DNA of 15,756 nt from Patescibacteria group bacterium UBA2100 (GTDB lineage Bacteria > Patescibacteriota > Minisyncoccia > Phycocordibacterales > UBA2100). The stretch covers positions 1 through 15,756 of the forward strand of contig DCYW01000003.1 in the NCBI GenBank assembly GCA_002331185.1, written 5' to 3'. The position numbers and the translations under genes are program-made. Below are positions 8,025 through 14,739 of the stretch, in pieces (position 1 is the stretch's first letter; every line of letters begins with the position of its first letter). A model generated the notes under the pieces. It saw nothing but the letters and a program-made list of their open reading frames with translations. It was not told the DNA's origin and ran no database searches.

Positions 8025-8722
8025 ATTATTTTTGAGTATACACGTTCATTTTCTTCTGCCTGCAATTTATTACGGGAACCCGAAAGGGTAGTACCATCGT
8101 TGCGGAATATTCCACTGGTAGATAAGACGCGCACAAGGCAAGCGTCTGCTTTAGCTGCTCTTGTTTGGAATTCATAATCACCAGCGATTTTAAACGATTC
8201 ATCAAAGTAACCGATTCGCTCAAAAAGCGCGCGTCGTGTTATGAAGTGCGGGCCTAGGTGCATTTCCTTAAGAAAACGTTCTTTCTCGAACTTTGGCGGG
8301 GTAAATGTTTTTACTTTTGCTAAAATTTTCAAACCCACTATTTGTACGAATCGATGATAACGGAAGGGGAAGTAAGCAATATCTGCTCTGCTATTTTGCA
8401 GAGCGTTGAGACCATCAATAATTGCCTTGGCAAAACGAGTATCATCCACTCCCCAGAAGGTAACAAATTTTCCTTCAGCTTCCTTTATGCCCCTGTTCCA
8501 ACTAGCGTAGATTGGTTCGCGGTCAACAAATAAAACTTTAAACGGATTTGCGAGATTAGCCAATGCAGATCTTTCTTTTTTGGTCCCGTCATTAACAATT
8601 AAAATGAAGTTGTGATCGATGTCCGCCAGTTTCAAGGCACGGCTCAATTTCAAGGCATCATACAAAAATCTATCAAGATGCTGATCAGTACGGTACATTG
8701 AAATAATGATTGAAATAGACAT
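8021..8722 (-). CDS. Glycosyltransferase family 2 (GT-A fold), short
   Basis: This compact 233-residue GT2-type protein consists almost only of the catalytic GT-A domain. The first strand is SISIIISMYRTDQHL (2-16). NDG (44-46) replaces the usual DDG. SWNRGIKEAEGKFVTFWGVDD (74-94) contains the helix before the metal motif, with VDD acting as the DxD equivalent. GPHFITRRALFERIGYFDE (157-175) and AGDYEF (180-185) match the acceptor side, with D182 as candidate catalytic base. GTTLSGSR (210-217) is a conserved closing motif in this subgroup. The ATG at 8722 follows the stop of the previous gene by 3 bp; that TAG itself provides a TAGG two bases before the ATG. The TGA overlaps the next gene by 4 bp. 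Acceptor and donor are not predictable. Confidence 0.9.
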   Translation of the reverse strand: MSISIIISMYRTDQHLDRFLYDALKLSRALKLADIDHNFILIVNDGTKKERSALANLANPFKVLFVDREPIYASWNRGIKEAEGKFVTFWGVDDTRFAKAIIDGLNALQNSRADIAYFPFRYHRFVQIVGLKILAKVKTFTPPKFEKERFLKEMHLGPHFITRRALFERIGYFDESFKIAGDYEFQTRAAKADACLVRVLSTSGIFRNDGTTLSGSRNKLQAEENERVYSKII

Positions 8723-8725
8723 AAC

Positions 8726-9598
8726 CTAGTTTCTTTTAAGTATCTTACTGAGTTTCTTTAGCATAAAGAATGCTTGCACATAAGCTCTATTTACCCAAGT
8801 GATAACATTCTTTTTTGATCGAGTATACTTAGGAGAGATGTAATCAAGTTTTGAGTACAGTAGCCGCAGATTCCAGACGAAATGTTCTTCACCATGTCTT
8901 TCATCAGAAAATAAAGACAGATCAGTGATTTTGGCATCAGGCATTATTCTGTGGAGAAAGATACTCAGTAAGGTAGTATCGTGTCGAAATAACTTACAAT
9001 CTCTTATAAAAAAAGTCTTGTTCGGAGGCTTATTTTTCCATTGTTCACTTGGAGAAAATCCGAGGCAAAGTCCAGATGAAGAAGCATCATGTGTGGCTTG
9101 GATTACTTTTTGTATATTAGGATCGTGTTTAGAAAAGCCAAACATGCCAGCAGTTACGACTTCTTTTTGAAGATCGAGGTTGTGCATCGAAAGGATAGTG
9201 ATGTATTCACTCGGCACTATTAATTCACAAGGAATGGCTTGCCCAACTGCTATGTATCCATCATTTTCAATTTGCGTAAATACTTCGTCGAGTGATTGTA
9301 AAACTTGTGTACCAGCGTCTAGATACAAACTTGTGTCAGTGAATGGGTTAGTAAAAATGTACGTTTTCCATGTATAGCATTTTCTCCAAAAAGAATTGAA
9401 ATGTGGCATTGGTACCACAGTGACGCCTTCGATATTAGAAAGTTCATGACGAAATGTTGGAAATAAACCAAGATCCCAAACGTAGATGTGCGGATGTGCT
9501 ATATAGTTTTCTTTTATAGAGCCAATTAAGTTTAAAACAGACGGAAAAAATTTATTAGAGGCAGATGTGACGATTGATCGTGCACCAGAAGTTTTCAT
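8726..9598 (-). CDS. Putative GT-A-like glycosyltransferase, DUF1647-like
   Basis: This 290-residue protein has no standard GT2 motifs but resembles GT8-like or DUF1647-type proteins, which are probable glycosyltransferases with little biochemistry. Supporting features in order are YVWDLGL (39-45), WRKCYTWKTYIF (71-82), LYLDAGTQVL (91-100), VVTAGMFGF (147-155) and RHDTTLLSIFLHR (205-217). LDAG sits where the DxD metal-binding motif would be in a GT-A enzyme, so either metal binding is shifted or this is a divergent group. The C-terminal 35 residues are basic and aromatic, consistent with membrane contact. The gene lies directly downstream of the flippase after a 52-bp gap that contains a weak inverted repeat, and 3 bp before the next GT2. 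The glycosyltransferase role is mainly inferred from fold resemblance and context. Confidence 0.78.
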   Translation of the reverse strand: MKTSGARSIVTSASNKFFPSVLNLIGSIKENYIAHPHIYVWDLGLFPTFRHELSNIEGVTVVPMPHFNSFWRKCYTWKTYIFTNPFTDTSLYLDAGTQVLQSLDEVFTQIENDGYIAVGQAIPCELIVPSEYITILSMHNLDLQKEVVTAGMFGFSKHDPNIQKVIQATHDASSSGLCLGFSPSEQWKNKPPNKTFFIRDCKLFRHDTTLLSIFLHRIMPDAKITDLSLFSDERHGEEHFVWNLRLLYSKLDYISPKYTRSKKNVITWVNRAYVQAFFMLKKLSKILKRN

Positions 9599-9617
9599 AC
9601 GTACATAATTAGAATAG

Positions 9618-9645
9618 TGTTGTTTCGTTTTTTAGAAAAACAACA
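9618..9645. repeat. Short inverted repeat between flippase and DUF1647-like gene
   Basis: TGTTGTTT at 9618-9625 is the perfect reverse complement of AAACAACA at 9638-9645, with a 12-base AT-rich loop. It lies in the 52-bp gap after the flippase stop. The stem has only two G-C pairs, and in the direction of transcription no run of U follows it, so it is not a convincing terminator. It may be a weak mRNA hairpin or chance. Confidence 0.3.
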
Positions 9646-9650
9646 TGAGC

Positions 9651-10922
9651 TCATAATAACCTTTTGTAGGTTGCGTACAACAATATGGAAACAACAACCA
9701 TTGCACAGCTTGAAATAAGAGTTGCTGTAGCAGCACCGAGTCCTTGATGAAGGGGGATGAGCCAGATATTTGCCGCAATATTAGTCAACATTCCAATAAA
9801 AGCCGAAATAAATATCATAAAACGCTCATTTTCCGCGAGGAAAAATTGATTAACAATAATTATTAGTGACATTGGTATAAGTGACCAAATATAGATGCGT
9901 AAAATCCCAGTTGTTTCTACAAAATCTGGACCATAAATTAAGTGGACAATAGTTGGCGCAAGCAAATAGACACTAATAGCGATAGAAACGGACAAACCAA
10001 AAGAAAAAAGAATGAGTAAAATAAAGCGATGAATGTAATCTTTTAACGAATGCTGTTTGGCATTGATAAGTGCAGGAAGTAGTGATCCTGCTAGTAGTGT
10101 TGGAATAAAATACCACAATTCACTCAATCGGACAGCAGCATCGTATAAACCGACTTCAGTTGAATCAATCAAGTTTTTAAGTAGAACTTGATCGACGCGA
10201 GAGTATATCAGAGCGAAGGCAGTGATAAACATATATGGCCATGAATCTATCAATAAACCTTTGGTGGTCGAAAGGTCAAACTCCCATTCTCTAAGAGTAC
10301 CGAAAGTTCTTTGACGGATGAATATGTATCCTATTGCATAGAGCAAGGACTCAAACACTAAGATGATCGCTAAGTAAATAACTCCGCCACCTAAGTAAAT
10401 AGCACCAATTTTTAAAAAGTTGATAACGATAACAACAAAAATTGAAAGCAAAGCGACTGCACGTGCTTTGACTGCTGCACCAAATTCATAACTTATAAAA
10501 AATACAGATTGACTTATGAAGGTAATAGACAAGAGGGCGATGAGCAGTAAAGAAACATCAGGAGACGATAATATCCAGGCAGTGAGAATTGCTAATACAG
10601 CCGCACCGCTACCGGTAGTAAGCTTGATGACAAGAGCAGATCCTAACAAAAAGTTTTTCTGCTCTGGGTTTTTTACAAGTTCTCGGTAGAGAACGTTGTC
10701 GATGCCTAGCGAAGCAATAAAGGAGAATAAGGCAATGAAACTAAGTGCATAACTCAACTCTCCAAAATTGGTGGGTCCAAGTGCACGGGCAATATAAAGT
10801 GTGGCAAATAAACCAATGCCCATGGTTACGAGTTTGCCAAAAAGTGACCAGCCAGCACTGCCAGCATACCGCCTCAAGCCATAAACAGAGAAGGGTACTT
10901 TGGTTTTAAGTGCACGTAACAT
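9651..10922 (-). CDS. wzx: Wzx-type oligosaccharide flippase (MATE/MOP superfamily)
   Basis: This 423-residue protein is a polytopic membrane protein of the polysaccharide transporter family. Such proteins flip undecaprenyl-linked repeat units from the cytoplasmic to the outer face of the inner membrane. About 12 hydrophobic segments are visible, e.g. LVTMGIGLFATLYIA (31-45), the 54-75 region, 124-144, 158-178, 181-201, 299-327, 345-361 and 399-416. The family-typical ARALGPTNFGELSYA (45-59) follows the first helix. DQVLLKNLIDSTEVGLYDAAV (244-264) and LIYGPDF (328-334) are equally characteristic. Length is normal for Wzx. The ATG directly abuts the TAA of the upstream methyltransferase (zero gap) with no visible Shine-Dalgarno, so translation may depend on coupling. 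Its presence indicates a Wzx/Wzy-type export route, although no Wzy polymerase is seen in this window. Confidence 0.94.
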   Translation of the reverse strand: MLRALKTKVPFSVYGLRRYAGSAGWSLFGKLVTMGIGLFATLYIARALGPTNFGELSYALSFIALFSFIASLGIDNVLYRELVKNPEQKNFLLGSALVIKLTTGSGAAVLAILTAWILSSPDVSLLLIALLSITFISQSVFFISYEFGAAVKARAVALLSIFVVIVINFLKIGAIYLGGGVIYLAIILVFESLLYAIGYIFIRQRTFGTLREWEFDLSTTKGLLIDSWPYMFITAFALIYSRVDQVLLKNLIDSTEVGLYDAAVRLSELWYFIPTLLAGSLLPALINAKQHSLKDYIHRFILLILFSFGLSVSIAISVYLLAPTIVHLIYGPDFVETTGILRIYIWSLIPMSLIIIVNQFFLAENERFMIFISAFIGMLTNIAANIWLIPLHQGLGAATATLISSCAMVVVSILLYATYKRLL

Positions 10923-11591
10923 TTAAACAGGTATTTTTTGAAATACAGTGATTGAATCGACTGTTTCAATCAATCTTAATCTTGAGTCAAGCTTAAGTTC
11001 ATTCACTAATGTAATACATCCAGGCCAACCGTCGAATTCGGCGCTGGGAATCGAGGTAACTTTTGCCGAATCATCGAAAGAGATGTATCCACCAGGGTCG
11101 ATAAGAAGATACCAATCCTCGAAATCTTTTTTGACAGATTCATATCGATGATCTCCATCTATGAAAATAAAATCAAATTGGTGATGCCAATCTTTTGCCA
11201 CATTATAGCTAAAGTCTTTAAAAAAATGAAAATCCGAGTAAAACGCAAGATTTTTTACTATTTTCTCTTCAGTACCTATCAATCTTCGGTTCATGCTATC
11301 CGGGATGATCGGATCTATACCATAAATGGGAACACAGGCAACTTCTGCCATTTCTTTAGTAGTTTTACCATCTAATACTCCAATTTCAACAATCCCCGCT
11401 TTGGCTTTTTTTGCGTATCGTTGCAACAAATCCCTTTCTGCATCTGTTGTTCCGCGGGCTCCTTCTGGGCCAGTATCAATTTTAGTTACAAATGCTATTT
11501 TCGCCATACTAATGAGGATCCCAAGCAATTTCAGAGGGTCGGTGAAGAGCAGCTTAAATTTATATTTTGTTTTTTGGTATAAAGTATTCAT
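10923..11591 (-). CDS. Class I SAM-dependent methyltransferase (Methyltransf_24/CmcI-like)
   Basis: This 222-residue protein has the class I methyltransferase fold of the Methyltransf_24/CmcI group. The SAM loop is IVEIGVLDGKTT (67-78), preceded by an N-terminal helical region of about 55 residues. YGIDP (90-94) ends the second strand with the acidic residue expected to hold the ribose. FDFIFIDGDHRYESVKKDF (139-157) is the hallmark segment, where D145, D147 and H148 could bind a metal or the acceptor, and PGGYISFDDS (166-175) follows. It is encoded 11 bp after the GT2 stop and its TAA touches the ATG of the flippase. A role in O-methylating a glycan residue or chain end is inferred from location; relatives act on varied acceptors, so the substrate is unresolved. 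Confidence 0.9.
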   Translation of the reverse strand: MNTLYQKTKYKFKLLFTDPLKLLGILISMAKIAFVTKIDTGPEGARGTTDAERDLLQRYAKKAKAGIVEIGVLDGKTTKEMAEVACVPIYGIDPIIPDSMNRRLIGTEEKIVKNLAFYSDFHFFKDFSYNVAKDWHHQFDFIFIDGDHRYESVKKDFEDWYLLIDPGGYISFDDSAKVTSIPSAEFDGWPGCITLVNELKLDSRLRLIETVDSITVFQKIPV

Positions 11592-11602
11592 ACTAACAAA
11601 TT

Positions 11603-12610
11603 TTACTTGAATAAGTTCCTAACTCTAAGAGAGAAATATAATAAATTACGTAATCTCTTTCTGATTACATCAATATAAAACTCCTTCCATTTTGAGTTTA
11701 ATATTTGTGAACGCTTTAAGCTATAGTTTTTGGCCATATCCATGGTTACGAATGACCCATCGATACTAATGGTGGGTAATAAAAATGGTTGTGCCAAACG
11801 TACCTCAAGATACCTTTTTGTTTTCTTAAATTCCACCAAAAAACCGAAATGTTTTTTATAGAGGTACTGTTTATTACGGTTTTGCACACGATCAAGTTCT
11901 GGGTGAGGATTTTCACGCATACCACCCCATTGAACGTCAGATATAAAAGGAAGAGCAAAAACAAAATTCCGTAGATTTTTTTGGAGACATCGTATTGAGA
12001 GATCATGATTATCCCAAGTGTAAGGGGCAAGCGCTTCATCTAGATATCCGACATTCTCTAACACATAGCTTGAAATACACTCTGGACTACGAATGCTCAC
12101 CATCCGTTCTACAAGATGATAAGGCGCAAGTACAGTACTTGACATACCTGTTCCAAAACAACTTTCAATCAAATCAGTTTCCCGCACCTCTTTCTTGCGG
12201 TGATCGAGAATTAGGCTTGTACCATGTCGGAAGCCTAGTGTCCCAACATTTTCAAACCCGAGATTGTCATAGATTTTTGCCAAATTCTCTTCCACATTTT
12301 TGTCAGATAGGATAACATCGTCTTGCAGTATTATATTTAACACCTTGCCTTCTTGAGGTATTTGTTTGAGTGCTAAGTTTATTGATTTTATCTCATGAAC
12401 ATCGGGAGCGTATATTTTTTTTATAGAAATATTTTTGTTTTTTTCTATCAAACTATCTATAATTTTTTCGGTATTATCGGTGCAACCATCAAGAACAGGG
12501 TAGATTGTACTGTTCTCTCCACAATTGTTGATCAAGCCCACCATCACTGACTCAATTAGGTCTTGTTTGTTGTGAATCGTAACAATGTAGTTAAAAGCGT
12601 AGGCAGACAT
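11603..12610 (-). CDS. Glycosyltransferase family 2-like protein
   Basis: This 335-residue protein has a GT-A glycosyltransferase core. It begins with YIVTIHNKQDLIESVM (8-23), typical of GT2. LDGCTDNTE (40-48) is the nucleotide-binding acidic loop, a DGCTDNT variant of DDGSTD. LQDDV (95-99) is the metal motif in place of DxD. GYLDEALAPYTWDNHDLSIRC (188-208) matches the acceptor-side region, with D200 or D203 as candidate base. A further 70-80 residues follow the core, ending in a basic, hydrophobic stretch (RKRLRNLLYFSLRVRNLFK, 317-335) that could attach it to the membrane. The ATG at 12610 is 7 bp after the ColD-like gene's stop, without a Shine-Dalgarno. Its position next to the 3-dehydratase makes a dideoxysugar transferase possible, but this is speculative. 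Confidence 0.88.
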   Translation of the reverse strand: MSAYAFNYIVTIHNKQDLIESVMVGLINNCGENSTIYPVLDGCTDNTEKIIDSLIEKNKNISIKKIYAPDVHEIKSINLALKQIPQEGKVLNIILQDDVILSDKNVEENLAKIYDNLGFENVGTLGFRHGTSLILDHRKKEVRETDLIESCFGTGMSSTVLAPYHLVERMVSIRSPECISSYVLENVGYLDEALAPYTWDNHDLSIRCLQKNLRNFVFALPFISDVQWGGMRENPHPELDRVQNRNKQYLYKKHFGFLVEFKKTKRYLEVRLAQPFLLPTISIDGSFVTMDMAKNYSLKRSQILNSKWKEFYIDVIRKRLRNLLYFSLRVRNLFK

Positions 12611-12617
12611 ACATTAT

Positions 12618-13796
12618 TTATGCTTGAGAAAGAATTTTTATGAGCAGATCTTTATCTTGATTTGTAAGATCGGGCCGATTTGCAAAATAGAAACCATTGC
12701 CGTGAATGATCTCTGCGTTTGGCAATCTTGAAAGAGGCAGATCTTGTTTTTTGTAAAACGGTTGGTTCAGTATATTACCGGCAATAATAGGTCTAATCTC
12801 TACTCCATTTTTTACAAAAAGATCTCTGACTGTTTCGAATCGGTCACTTTCTTTAAAGACGACTGGAATTGAAAAGTTTGAAACGAGAGAAAGGTGACTA
12901 GAATTAATCCCTATTGCTCCAGCATTAATTACTGCCGCATTCAGCTCTTCAAAGTTTAGATGTCTCTGCCCAATCATCTGGTCTAAGTATTGAATCTGAT
13001 GATTTCCCAGGAATCCCTGGATTTCCGTTGGGCGAGCATTGTAGGCAAGTTCATAAAAGGTATACAGTGAATAAAAGTCATCCACGTCATTTTTTGAGCG
13101 CAGGTCATTTTTGTATTGCTCGGGTAAATTTCTATCCCAGCCGTGAGCACGGCACATAAGTAAGTGATGGTATAAATCTTCATCATCAGTGCAGACCACG
13201 CCACCTTCAATCGTAGAGAGGTGGTGTCCGATAAAAGTAGAGAATGTTGATGCTAGACCAAAATTTCCTAGTTTTGTATCGTTGAGTTTAGTTCCGATAG
13301 ATTCACAATTGTCTTCAATGAGAAGGATACCTCGTTCTCTACATATATTCGCAATCGTATCAATATCGTCAGCAAAACCAAGTACGTTAGTTATAAAAAA
13401 AGCTTTTAGATCGGTGTGCGATAACAATTCAACTAACTGAGCACTTGAAGTATTAAGTGTGTCTAATTCGCAATCAAGTGGTACAGGTTCTAAACCAAGC
13501 TGTAAAAGTGGCATCACATTGGTTGGCCAAGTAACAGCTGAAAACCCAACTTTGTCACCTTTTTGTAATTTCCCACTATTGAGAAGCGATTGAATAAGGA
13601 CTAAGTTAGCCATGCTACCGCTTGATACAAAAACAGCATACTTGCGCCCCTGCCACTTTGCGAAAGCAGTTTCAAATTCTGCGCATTGTTGACCCATACT
13701 GAAACGATCCGTGTTTCTAATGAATTCTATCAATGCCTCTTTAGTTTCCTCGTTCTTGAAAAAGCTTTTCTCCATCAATCTAATCATGTTGTCCAT
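12618..13796 (-). CDS. colD: ColD-like GDP-4-keto-6-deoxymannose 3-dehydratase (DegT fold, Lys replaced by His)
   Basis: This 392-residue protein has the DegT/DnrJ/EryC1/StrS aminotransferase fold but lacks the PLP-linking lysine. In aminotransferases the lysine sits seven residues before the glycine pair of G-E-G-G. Here FSTFIGHHLSTIEGG (185-199) places His191 at that position (codon 13224-13226). The same change defines ColD, which uses PMP and a histidine base to remove the 3-OH of GDP-4-keto-6-deoxymannose. Other shared features are SSGSMAN (58-64), W90, IEDNCES (160-166), CRAHGWDRN (215-223) and IRPIIAGN (334-341). There is no C-x-C cluster as in the iron-sulfur E1/RfbH dehydratases, and the length matches ColD (about 388). 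It overlaps fcl by 17 bp; a second ATG at 13787 would shorten the overlap. Gmd in the same operon makes the expected substrate. Colitose as final product is inference. Confidence 0.88.
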   Translation of the reverse strand: MDNMIRLMEKSFFKNEETKEALIEFIRNTDRFSMGQQCAEFETAFAKWQGRKYAVFVSSGSMANLVLIQSLLNSGKLQKGDKVGFSAVTWPTNVMPLLQLGLEPVPLDCELDTLNTSSAQLVELLSHTDLKAFFITNVLGFADDIDTIANICRERGILLIEDNCESIGTKLNDTKLGNFGLASTFSTFIGHHLSTIEGGVVCTDDEDLYHHLLMCRAHGWDRNLPEQYKNDLRSKNDVDDFYSLYTFYELAYNARPTEIQGFLGNHQIQYLDQMIGQRHLNFEELNAAVINAGAIGINSSHLSLVSNFSIPVVFKESDRFETVRDLFVKNGVEIRPIIAGNILNQPFYKKQDLPLSRLPNAEIIHGNGFYFANRPDLTNQDKDLLIKILSQA

Positions 13797-14718
13797 GATT
13801 TACTTGGAACCATTCATACGTTTCAGCGATACCATCCATAAATTTTATTTTAGGTTCCCATCCGAGTGTAGAAAGTTTAGAAACGTCAAGAAGTTTTCTT
13901 GGGGTACCATCTGGTTTTGAAGTATCCCAGATAATATCTCCTTTATACCCGACAATCTCTTGTACAGTGGCTGCTAGATCCTTTATGGCCATGTCTTTGC
14001 CTGTGCCGACATTAACTATTTCACTGCCATCATAATATTTCATCAAGTGGATACAAGCATCAGCAAGATCGTCAACATGCAAAAATTCGCGCATTGCATT
14101 ACCGCTACCCCATAACGTCACACTTGGGATATTTGACTTTTTAGCCCCATGGAACTTTCTGATAAAAGCGGGGAGTACATGTGACGTCTGAGGATCGAAA
14201 TTATCACCTGGTCCATAAAGATTAGTTGGCATGAGACTTATAAAGTTGGTGCCGTACTGTTGATTATAAGATTGGCATAGCTTGATACCTGCTATCTTAG
14301 CAATGGCATAGGCGTCATTAGTCGATTCCAGAGGTCCAGTGAGAAGGGAATCTTCTTTTATTGGTTGTTCTGCCATCTTTGGATAAATGCAAGAGGAACC
14401 AAGGAATATGAGCTTATTCACATTATTCACATACGCAGAATGTATGATGTTATTCTGGATTTGTAGATTCTCATAAATAAAATGAGCAGGATAAGTTTTA
14501 TTTGCCATAATACCGCCAACTTTTGCGGCGGCTTGGAATACGTACTCTGGTTTCTCATTGGCAAAGAAGTCAGCCACAGCTTGTTGGTCAAGTAAATCTA
14601 ATTCGTTACGAGTACGAGTAATACTATTAGTATAGCCTTCAGTTTTTAATTTACGAACAATGGCAGAGCCAACCAACCCCTGATGCCCTGCTACGAAGAT
14701 TTTTGAGTTCTTTTCCAT
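13780..14718 (-). CDS. fcl: GDP-L-fucose synthase (GDP-4-keto-6-deoxymannose epimerase/reductase)
   Basis: This 312-residue extended SDR converts GDP-4-keto-6-deoxy-D-mannose to GDP-L-fucose by 3,5-epimerisation and NADPH-dependent 4-reduction. The Rossmann loop is VAGHQGLVGSAI (9-20). Residues corresponding to the E. coli enzyme's catalytic set are all present: S108 and C110 in GSSCIYP, Y137 and K141 in YAIAK, and H180 in SHVLPA. PTNLYGPGDNFD (164-175), WGSGNAMREFLHVDD (203-217) and DGTPRKLLD (270-278) are further signatures. Length is normal for the family. It follows gmd by 21 bp, with AGAGG two bases before the ATG, an unusually tight Shine-Dalgarno. ColC, the colitose-pathway reductase, is a close relative. 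Since no second Fcl-like gene is seen here, this enzyme could also serve the ColD product, but by sequence it is a standard Fcl. Confidence 0.96.
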   Translation of the reverse strand: MEKNSKIFVAGHQGLVGSAIVRKLKTEGYTNSITRTRNELDLLDQQAVADFFANEKPEYVFQAAAKVGGIMANKTYPAHFIYENLQIQNNIIHSAYVNNVNKLIFLGSSCIYPKMAEQPIKEDSLLTGPLESTNDAYAIAKIAGIKLCQSYNQQYGTNFISLMPTNLYGPGDNFDPQTSHVLPAFIRKFHGAKKSNIPSVTLWGSGNAMREFLHVDDLADACIHLMKYYDGSEIVNVGTGKDMAIKDLAATVQEIVGYKGDIIWDTSKPDGTPRKLLDVSKLSTLGWEPKIKFMDGIAETYEWFQVNHGQHD

Positions 14719-14720
14719 AA

Positions 14721-14725
14721 CCTCT
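14721..14725 (-). promoter_or_regulatory. Possible tight ribosome binding site of fcl
   Basis: AGAGG on the minus strand lies only two bases before the fcl ATG, in the 21-bp gap after gmd. The match is good but the spacing is shorter than the usual 5-9 bases, so its use is uncertain. Confidence 0.35.
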
Positions 14726-14739
14726 GTATATTATCGCAA

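Noticed and set aside
9618..9645. Rho-independent terminator after the flippase.
   Set aside because: The inverted repeat has an AT-rich stem with two G-C pairs, a 12-base loop and no U-run following in the transcribed direction.
12618..13796. Perosamine synthase or other sugar aminotransferase.
   Set aside because: The PLP lysine is absent (His191), and the RAHGWxRN and RPIxxGN segments match the ColD type instead.
12618..13796. Iron-sulfur 3-dehydratase of the RfbH/E1 type.
   Set aside because: The cysteines at 38, 109, 152, 164, 202 and 215 do not form the spaced set with a C-x-C pair needed for the cluster, and the protein is shorter.
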